This document shows, in pieces, positions 44,359 through 50,564 of a stretch of DNA of 50,564 bases. Both the position numbers and the translations under genes were made by a program. The notes under the pieces were generated by a model that saw only the letters and a list, made by a program, of their open reading frames with translations, had not been told where the DNA came from and made no database searches. Source of the stretch: Bacteroidia bacterium (lineage in GTDB: Bacteria > Bacteroidota > Bacteroidia > Bacteroidales > VadinHA17). The stretch spans positions 1 to 50,564 of the forward strand of contig JAPLEB010000121.1 of NCBI GenBank assembly GCA_026391555.1, written 5' to 3'. Position 1 is the first letter of the stretch, and the number at the start of each line of letters is the position of its first letter.

Positions 44359-47300
44359 ATGAAAAAATTTAACGACAAGCGGTTGCTCCCTATAAGCAGT
44401 CGTTTCCTAAAACTAACGATTATGACGAAATTGTGCGTTTTGTTATTAATCTGCATGATGACAACAGTCGCTGCAGGTACGGCCCACAGGCCAGTGTCAG
44501 GTATCTCCGGCATGGAGTTTTCTCTGAAAGGATCTAATGATGATCAGCAAGGTACCGTAACAGGTACAATTAAAGATGCTAGCACCGGTGAAGCCATTGC
44601 AGGTGTTACAATACTTGTAAAAGGTACAACAATCGGTCAGATATCTGACATAAACGGTAAGTTCTCAATCGGGCTACCTGAAAGGGACGCTGTTCTTCAG
44701 TTCTCATTCATTGGTTTCACTCCGCAGGAGATAAGAGTACAACAGGGATCTGTTGTTAACGTCTCTTTGGTGACACAGACCACACAGATAGATGAGGTTG
44801 TAATTGTCGGATACGGTACACAGAAGAAAGAGAGCGTTGTCGGAGCTATTTCCACCGCCAAAGGTTCTGACCTTGTTAAAGCCGGTGCTGTGACTAACAT
44901 TTCAAGTGCTCTTACCGGTCTGATTCCCGGAGTTTTAACTATGAATGTTAAGGGTAAACCAGGTGAAGATGACGCTGAAATCCTGATTCGCGGTAAATCA
45001 ACATGGAATAATTCCTCTCCGCTTATACTGGTAGACGGTATTGAAAGAGAAATGAATGATATTGATGTGAGTGAAGTCGAAAGTATTTCCGTACTGAAAG
45101 ATGCCTCTTCAACCGCAGTTTTTGGTGTAAGGGGTGCCAATGGTGTAATCCTTATTACTACCAAACGTGGAAAATCGGGTGAAGCTGTTTTTAAGTTAGG
45201 TGTCAGTACCACATTGAAGATGATTTCCAAGATGCCAACCTATGCAAATGCATATGAAAGCCGCTGGATGAGGAACGAGGCTATTGAAATTCAGACTCCT
45301 GCAAATCCACCTTCATGGAGCTATTATACGCCTTATGATATTCTGATGCATTATAAGAATCAGGATTTGCCTTACCTTTTCCCCGACGTAGACTGGAGAA
45401 AGGAAACAGTACGAAACAGTACATGGTCTCACAAATACAATATGGAAGTTTCGGGTGGAACAGATTTCGTCAAATATTTTGCGGCTGTTTCTTACCTGTA
45501 TGATAGTGATATAATTAAAATCCAGGATTTTGGCCAAGGCTACCTTCCTGATAACAATTTCAAAAGGTTGAATTTCCGTACAAACCTCGATTTTCATCCG
45601 ACGAAAACAACCACTTTCAGTGTAGACATTGATGGGTCACAGGGAAAAGTTAATTCATTTACTTCCGGAGGAGGCATAAGCGACAAAATTTGGGATGGGC
45701 TTTACGGTAAAGCACCCGACCTATACCCGGTAAGGTACGAAGATGGGACTTTCGCATGGAGTGTCGTCCTTGATGAAAGACAAATGAACCCGGTCTGGGC
45801 TTATAACTTCAATGGGATGCAATCATCTACAACCAATGACATCAATACAACTTTCAGGCTGGATCAGAAACTTGATATAATCACAAAAGGACTGTCATTT
45901 AAGGCCATCGGATCATTTCAATCTGTATATTCTACCGATGGTCCGGGACAGAGCGGGAACCCCAGTGAGCTTAAATATATTGATCCCTACACCGGACAAG
46001 TGGATATCACATATCCGAAGGAATATGTCGATTTGAAAAATGGGTTCAATTATGTGCCTCTCATTTCAACAGCATCAGCAGAAAATATTTCAGGAGCAGG
46101 TTCGCGGAATTTAATGTACCAGGCATCACTGAATTATAACCGCAGTTTTGGTAACCATGTAGTCGGAGGACTGGTAAATTTCAAGCGTCAGCAGAGAACA
46201 TCGGGAAGCAACTTTACCTATTACCGTGAAGAGTGGGCAGGTCGTCTGACTTACGATTATGATAACCGTTACCTTTTGGAAACAAATATCGGATACAATG
46301 GTTCGGAGCAGTTTGGTCCCGGCTACAAATTTGGTTTTTTCCCATCCTATGCACTCGGATGGAATCTTGGAAATGAAGAATTCTTTCAAGACAAGGTTAA
46401 ATTCATGAACAAATTTAAGTTCAGGTTCTCAACCGGAACAGTAGGTAATGATAATGCAGGTGGTTCCAGATGGTTATATCTTTCATCCTGGGCATACGGG
46501 GGTAGCATTCCCTTTGGAAATGTAAATGCATCCAATTCACCATACGTTACGGTATCAGAAGAAAATATAGGAAATCCAAGCATCAGATGGGAAACCGCGG
46601 TGAAGAATGATTTTGCGATAGAAACAGCTTTCTTTCAAAACCTGGTTACTTTTAACCTTGACTATTTCTGGGGACACAGGAAAGATATTTTCATGTCGGC
46701 TGCCCAGAGAAACATACCTCCATGGTTTGGAGCTAATCCCGTAGCCGCTAACCTTGGTGAAACAAAAGACCATGGATGGGAAATTGAAACCGGAATTAAC
46801 AAGACAACAAGCTACGGATTAAGGTTATACGCTAATATAAGCCTTTCTATTGCCAAAAATGAAATTTTATATATGGAAGACCCGGAACTGACACCAGATT
46901 ACATGAAGGCCGCAGGTTTCCCTATCGGCCAGGCCAGGGTGACTCCTTACTCAGAACTCATAAAAAACTGGGATGAGATATACACCGGTGTGATGAGCAA
47001 TGTGAATAATATGCGTTTACCGGGAGATTTCAGATTTGTTGACTATAATGCGAATGGCATTATAGATGTGAATGATGCAGTGCCATACGGGTATTCCAAC
47101 CATTCCCAGATAATTAATAACTACACATTAGGTGCGGATTATAAAGGATTCAGTGTCATGCTCCAGTTTTACAGTACCCGGAATAGTACGCTCAATCAGG
47201 AGTTAATAATGTGGGGAGGAGTTTATATGAATCAGAGCATTGACCGCATTATACTCGATAATGCCTGGATTCCCGAAAGAGAAAATAGTGCAACCTACAT

Positions 47301-47583
47301 GCGCCCTAACTGGAACTTTGCTGGTTCCCCCGGTGATGGCCAGTATGATCTGGCAGATGGAACATTGTGGCGGTTAAAATCAGCTGAAATGGCCTATGCT
47401 TTTACAGGGGGCTCCCTCAAAAGAATCGGCATAAAAAATATGCGGATTTATGTGAATGGCAATAATTTGTGGTTATGGTCTCATCTGAATGAAGACCGCG
47501 AAACAGGTGGCATACGCAATGTTGGTTTTGATAAATATCCTCTGCCTAAAAGGATCAATTTTGGAATGAATATCACATTCTGA
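44359..47583 (+). CDS. SusC/RagA-type TonB-dependent receptor
   Basis: This 1074-residue outer-membrane glycan importer has an extended signal region, then a carboxypeptidase-regulatory-like domain (VTGTIKDASTGEAIAGVTILVKG, about residues 68-140). A TonB box-like EVVIVGYGTQKK follows, then the plug (LVDGIEREMNDIDVSEVESISVLKDASSTAVFGVRGANGVILITTKRG region) and the 22-strand barrel ending NFGMNITF. Ends and motifs are intact. The SusD partner follows after 25 bases. Substrate cannot be told from sequence. It starts divergently from the ROK regulator, which may control it. No sigma/anti-sigma gene is present. Confidence 0.95.
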   Translation: MKKFNDKRLLPISSRFLKLTIMTKLCVLLLICMMTTVAAGTAHRPVSGISGMEFSLKGSNDDQQGTVTGTIKDASTGEAIAGVTILVKGTTIGQISDINGKFSIGLPERDAVLQFSFIGFTPQEIRVQQGSVVNVSLVTQTTQIDEVVIVGYGTQKKESVVGAISTAKGSDLVKAGAVTNISSALTGLIPGVLTMNVKGKPGEDDAEILIRGKSTWNNSSPLILVDGIEREMNDIDVSEVESISVLKDASSTAVFGVRGANGVILITTKRGKSGEAVFKLGVSTTLKMISKMPTYANAYESRWMRNEAIEIQTPANPPSWSYYTPYDILMHYKNQDLPYLFPDVDWRKETVRNSTWSHKYNMEVSGGTDFVKYFAAVSYLYDSDIIKIQDFGQGYLPDNNFKRLNFRTNLDFHPTKTTTFSVDIDGSQGKVNSFTSGGGISDKIWDGLYGKAPDLYPVRYEDGTFAWSVVLDERQMNPVWAYNFNGMQSSTTNDINTTFRLDQKLDIITKGLSFKAIGSFQSVYSTDGPGQSGNPSELKYIDPYTGQVDITYPKEYVDLKNGFNYVPLISTASAENISGAGSRNLMYQASLNYNRSFGNHVVGGLVNFKRQQRTSGSNFTYYREEWAGRLTYDYDNRYLLETNIGYNGSEQFGPGYKFGFFPSYALGWNLGNEEFFQDKVKFMNKFKFRFSTGTVGNDNAGGSRWLYLSSWAYGGSIPFGNVNASNSPYVTVSEENIGNPSIRWETAVKNDFAIETAFFQNLVTFNLDYFWGHRKDIFMSAAQRNIPPWFGANPVAANLGETKDHGWEIETGINKTTSYGLRLYANISLSIAKNEILYMEDPELTPDYMKAAGFPIGQARVTPYSELIKNWDEIYTGVMSNVNNMRLPGDFRFVDYNANGIIDVNDAVPYGYSNHSQIINNYTLGADYKGFSVMLQFYSTRNSTLNQELIMWGGVYMNQSIDRIILDNAWIPERENSATYMRPNWNFAGSPGDGQYDLADGTLWRLKSAEMAYAFTGGSLKRIGIKNMRIYVNGNNLWLWSHLNEDRETGGIRNVGFDKYPLPKRINFGMNITF

Positions 47584-47608
47584 TAACAATCAGTGATTGA
47601 TTTTAAAA

Positions 47609-49489
47609 ATGAAAAATAATATAGAAATGAAAAAATCAATAATAAAAATATTATTCGGGGCGATATTACTTTTAACCTCATGCGAAGATTACCTCGAAAG
47701 AACTCCGGCTTCAGATATAAACGATGAAGAGGTTTTCGGAACCTATCACAGTTTCCAGGGGTTTGTAGATGTTTTATATTCTAATGGTTTGATGCCATAT
47801 TTTTGGAAATATGGATCTTCTCTTGATTGCGGTGATGATGTTTTGGGTAGACAGGCGCAGTTGTTAAGTCTCCAATTTACAATGGGAAACTACTGGCATG
47901 CATGGAATCAACGCAGTACTTTTTACAGCGTGACGGGAACTGCGGGCAATTATAGTGCTTTGGGCTTTTGGGATGGTGGCTGGTTAACCATCCACATGGC
48001 AAACCTTGGACTTGCCAATTTTGACAAACTGGGTATTGCCACCGAAGAAGAAAAAAATCTCTTACTGGGACAGATGTATTTCTTCAGGGCATGGTGTCAT
48101 TTCGAAATAGCACGCTCGTGGGGAGGGATACCCTACGTGGATCAACTACTTGAACCTGACGATAATATGAAGCTGCCCCGTTTGTCACTTGAAGAAACAT
48201 TCCTTAAGATTGCCGCAGATTTTGACAGAGCAGCAAAATTGCTTCCCTGGGATTGGGACGAAACTGTACAGGGACAGGCCGCTCCAGGCAAAAACTGGGG
48301 ACGCATTTCAAAGGGCGTAGCATTGGCTATGAAGGCAAAAACCTATCTTTATGCTGCAAGTCCATGGATTGAAGGATTAAAGAACGGTACCGAGAATAAG
48401 TATAACCTGGCATATTGCGACTCGGCAGCACGGACAGCGGCTCTTGTAATTAACAGTAACAGGTATGAATTAGTGCCGTGGAATGAATACAACAATAATT
48501 TCGCCAGAAATAACACCGGTGATAATGTCATTTGGACAAAAGAAACTATTTTTTCAACAATCAGACTTGAAACAGGTGTAACCTGGGTGAGTAATATCTT
48601 AGGCCGGCTTCATATGAGCAAGAGGACCCTTGCGGGTACCAACGCTAATGGAATTTGTAATTCACCTACCCTGAATTTCATAAATCTTTATGAAACTGCC
48701 AACGGGCTGGCAATCGGTGATGATCCTGCCTACAATCCTGCAAGCCCATGGGTCAACCGCGATCCCAGGTTCCTTAAAACCATTCTTATAGATGGCGTAA
48801 AGTGGTCGAGCAAAGCCTCTCCCATGGTAATACAACTATACTCTGAAGGAGGCACTGGCAATGGAGCCGGGCTGGACATGGTCCCAAATTCGGGCGGTTC
48901 CATATCAGGTTTTTTGATCAGGAAATATACCTGTTTTGGTGTGAATGGTGATGATAAAAACTGGAATAGCTTCCGCTGCAGTCTGCCTTATATTCGTCTG
49001 GCCGAAATGTACCTGATTTATGCCGAAGCCGTTAATGAGATCGATGGACCGAATGGTACAATTTCCGAATCTTCTTTGACAGCGCTGGAGGCAGTCAATA
49101 TTATCAGAAGGAGAGTTAAACTACCTGTAAATGAAGACATCACATTGCCATTTGAACTTCAGACCTATGGTTCGGTTTCTCTTCCCGATGTTAATCCCAT
49201 GTATACCGGTTCAAAGGAGACTTTCAGGGGAAGAATCCGGAATGAACGCAGCATTGAGCTGGCTTTTGAAGCGAACCGCTGGTACGATATCCGCAGATGG
49301 TATGTTGCACATAAGCCTGAATATTTACAGCCGGCAATGGGGTTGGCATTTTCCAAAGACCATACCAGCTTCAGACCTTTTGTGATGCAAAATAGAATTT
49401 TCATAAATCCCCAGCATTATTTTCTTCCGTTCAGGACTTCAGATACCTATTTATATGAGGGTTTTAAACAAAATCCGGGATGGGAGTAG
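47609..49489 (+). CDS. SusD/RagB-type glycan-binding lipoprotein
   Basis: A 626-residue surface lipoprotein partner of SusC. A lipidation signal ends LLTSC, and EDYLERTPASDIND is a typical SusD N-terminus. The body has TPR-like helices (LLGQMYFFRAWCHFEIARSWGGIPYV) and the usual C-terminal GRIRNERSIELAFEANRWYDIRRW. I place the start at ATG 47609; ATG 47627 (MKKSII) gives a shorter signal and is equally possible, while a TTG further upstream is unlikely. It lies 25 bases behind susC and 25 bases before another susC-like gene. Confidence 0.93.
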   Translation: MKNNIEMKKSIIKILFGAILLLTSCEDYLERTPASDINDEEVFGTYHSFQGFVDVLYSNGLMPYFWKYGSSLDCGDDVLGRQAQLLSLQFTMGNYWHAWNQRSTFYSVTGTAGNYSALGFWDGGWLTIHMANLGLANFDKLGIATEEEKNLLLGQMYFFRAWCHFEIARSWGGIPYVDQLLEPDDNMKLPRLSLEETFLKIAADFDRAAKLLPWDWDETVQGQAAPGKNWGRISKGVALAMKAKTYLYAASPWIEGLKNGTENKYNLAYCDSAARTAALVINSNRYELVPWNEYNNNFARNNTGDNVIWTKETIFSTIRLETGVTWVSNILGRLHMSKRTLAGTNANGICNSPTLNFINLYETANGLAIGDDPAYNPASPWVNRDPRFLKTILIDGVKWSSKASPMVIQLYSEGGTGNGAGLDMVPNSGGSISGFLIRKYTCFGVNGDDKNWNSFRCSLPYIRLAEMYLIYAEAVNEIDGPNGTISESSLTALEAVNIIRRRVKLPVNEDITLPFELQTYGSVSLPDVNPMYTGSKETFRGRIRNERSIELAFEANRWYDIRRWYVAHKPEYLQPAMGLAFSKDHTSFRPFVMQNRIFINPQHYFLPFRTSDTYLYEGFKQNPGWE

Positions 49490-49514
49490 TCATTAATTTA
49501 ACAACTAAACTGCT

Positions 49515-50564
49515 ATGAAATATATAACAACCATAATCCTGATTTTATCCTTCGTCCTTTTTCAGGTAAACAGACTGGAGGCACAACAAAAAAGCACGCT
49601 TATTGAGGTGCAATCCATTATATTGGATAATGACGGAAATCCGATCCCTGAGGCAGTTGTCAATACCCAGGGAGGAAAATACTATGCAAAAACCGACAAT
49701 TCTGGCTCATTCTCAATAAGATGCAACCCTGATGCAATATTTTTCATTGAAGCAAAAGGGTTCAAATCTTCAGTTGTAGCGGCCAGGACCGTTGCTCAGA
49801 ATATTACACTGGAAAGGATGCCTTTTCAGATGAGCGAAAATGATGCTGTAAATCTGCCTTTCGGTACTCTATACAAGCGGCAGATAGTAGGTGCAGTGAG
49901 TACCTTACATCCTGAAGATTTTGAAGGTTTTGATGCAACACAAAGTTTTTCCACTGCCCTGGCCTCCCGGGCACTTGGATTATTCGGAGGGAAAGATATC
50001 AGGGGAATGGGGTATACGGTTATTGTTGACGGTATGAAAAGAGGCGGAAACCTTGATCTTGAAACCTACAGTAACATGCTCAATCTTCAGGAGATATCTG
50101 AAATATCGATCCTTAAGGATGCAACTTCCAGGGCTCTTTACGGGTCACATGCTGAAAAGGGTATCATACTTATCACGACAAAAAGGGGTGAGGCAAACAA
50201 ACGCAGGATCACAGTAAATGCTGAAACAGGAATGGGTTATCCTATCAGCTTGCCAAAATTTCTGAACAGTGCCGATTATATGGAGCTGTTTAATGAAGCC
50301 CTGGCAAATGATGGTCTGGCACCCAAATATGATCAGACCACTATCAGTAAAAGCCGCAGTGGAATGGATATGTATAAATATCCGAATCAGAATTTTTATA
50401 CCTCTGAATTTCTGAAGCCTTTCAAGCCTTTTGAAAAGGTGATTACTGAATTTTCAGGTGGTGATTCCAGAAACAGGTATTATCTGAATTTAGGTTTTAA
50501 CAGAAGTGGCAGCCTGCTGAAAATCGGTGAAGGAGCGAATGAGAATGATAACCAGATAAATATA
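49515..50564 (+). CDS. Second SusC-like TonB-dependent receptor (partial at window end)
   Basis: 350 codons run open to the end of the window with no stop. A signal peptide (MKYITTIILILSFVLFQ... to about residue 22) is followed by a carboxypeptidase-regulatory-like domain (IPEAVVNTQGGKYYAKTDNSGSF) and a TonB plug (VIVDGMKRGGNLD, ISEISILKDATSRALYGSHAEKGIILITTKRGE in the middle). The TonB-box region reads FGTLYKRQIVGAVSTL, more divergent than in the first SusC. It starts 25 bases after susD, giving a SusC-SusD-SusC order that often means a second SusD lies beyond the window. Confidence 0.88.
   Translation, partial: MKYITTIILILSFVLFQVNRLEAQQKSTLIEVQSIILDNDGNPIPEAVVNTQGGKYYAKTDNSGSFSIRCNPDAIFFIEAKGFKSSVVAARTVAQNITLERMPFQMSENDAVNLPFGTLYKRQIVGAVSTLHPEDFEGFDATQSFSTALASRALGLFGGKDIRGMGYTVIVDGMKRGGNLDLETYSNMLNLQEISEISILKDATSRALYGSHAEKGIILITTKRGEANKRRITVNAETGMGYPISLPKFLNSADYMELFNEALANDGLAPKYDQTTISKSRSGMDMYKYPNQNFYTSEFLKPFKPFEKVITEFSGGDSRNRYYLNLGFNRSGSLLKIGEGANENDNQINI

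Noticed and set aside
44697-45230. 177-residue minus-strand reading frame inside susC
   Set aside because: It mirrors the strongly conserved plug domain of susC and its composition is that of an antisense translation.
1-50564. CRISPR arrays, tRNA or rRNA genes, complete insertion sequences
   Set aside because: No regularly spaced repeats, no rRNA-like segments and no complete transposase or inverted-repeat pair were seen in this window.

Overview
The window is AT-rich chromosomal DNA of a member of the Bacteroidota. The evidence is two TonB-dependent SusC/RagA receptors with a SusD lipoprotein, many secreted lipoproteins with Bacteroidota-type signal peptides, a FISUMP-domain lipoprotein, and promoters of the TTTG / TAnnTTTG type instead of -35/-10 boxes. 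The gene set (sulfatases, glycosidases, a fucosidase, mannoside phosphorolysis) fits a glycan-degrading marine, sediment or gut member of the Bacteroidales/Marinilabiliales. I cannot assign a genus.

Layout. (1) 1-9660, housekeeping and accessory genes: two collagen-like lipoprotein genes (one only a stub), an OmpA-like protein, a membrane coiled-coil protein, a secreted sugar isomerase-like protein, carB on the minus strand, and a FISUMP lipoprotein. The 3' end of the FISUMP gene is copied almost perfectly 1.85 kb downstream, on the far side of a DUF4143 ATPase gene. (2) 9750-13524, control region: a LacI-family regulator, an AbiEi/AbiEii toxin-antitoxin pair, and two copies of the regulator's upstream region. 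Each copy has the palindrome ACAAACGTTTGT overlapping the -33 element of a promoter; the pair of copies flanks the AbiE module. (3) 13525-31391, a long forward array: three sulfatases, three secreted ADP-ribosylglycohydrolase-like proteins, a GH127-type and a GH51-like glycosidase, a sugar permease of the GRP/RhaT type, ribokinase, and two secreted nucleoside hydrolase-like proteins. It also contains the eroded junction of a further sulfatase/ADP-ribosylglycohydrolase pair. (4) 31434-35230: the mannosyl-glucose phosphorylase / GPH transporter / cellobiose 2-epimerase operon. (5) 35231-35884: a decayed transposase fragment and an orphan ribbon-helix-helix antitoxin-like gene. (6) 42546-35885 on the minus strand: RbsD-type ribose pyranase, sodium/solute symporter, Zn- and Fe-dependent alcohol dehydrogenases, a lipoprotein sugar mutarotase and a GH29 fucosidase. 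A ROK regulator lies upstream. (7) 44359-end: susC, susD and the start of a second susC, divergent from the ROK gene.

How it may work. Region 3 resembles an enlarged ribose/pentofuranoside scavenging system. Secreted sulfatases, ADP-ribosylglycohydrolase-like and nucleoside hydrolase-like enzymes and furanosidases would free pentose outside the cytoplasm, the permease would import it, and ribokinase would phosphorylate it. The RbsD homologue in region 6 supplies the pyranose-furanose step that ribokinase needs. The LacI-family repressor at 9750 probably controls the array through the operator at 13197. The substrate is not known; a sulfated furanoside-containing glycan or a nucleoside/ADP-ribose-type conjugate is my inference. 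Region 4 handles mannosyl-glucose from beta-mannan, and region 6 probably fucose or related sugars.
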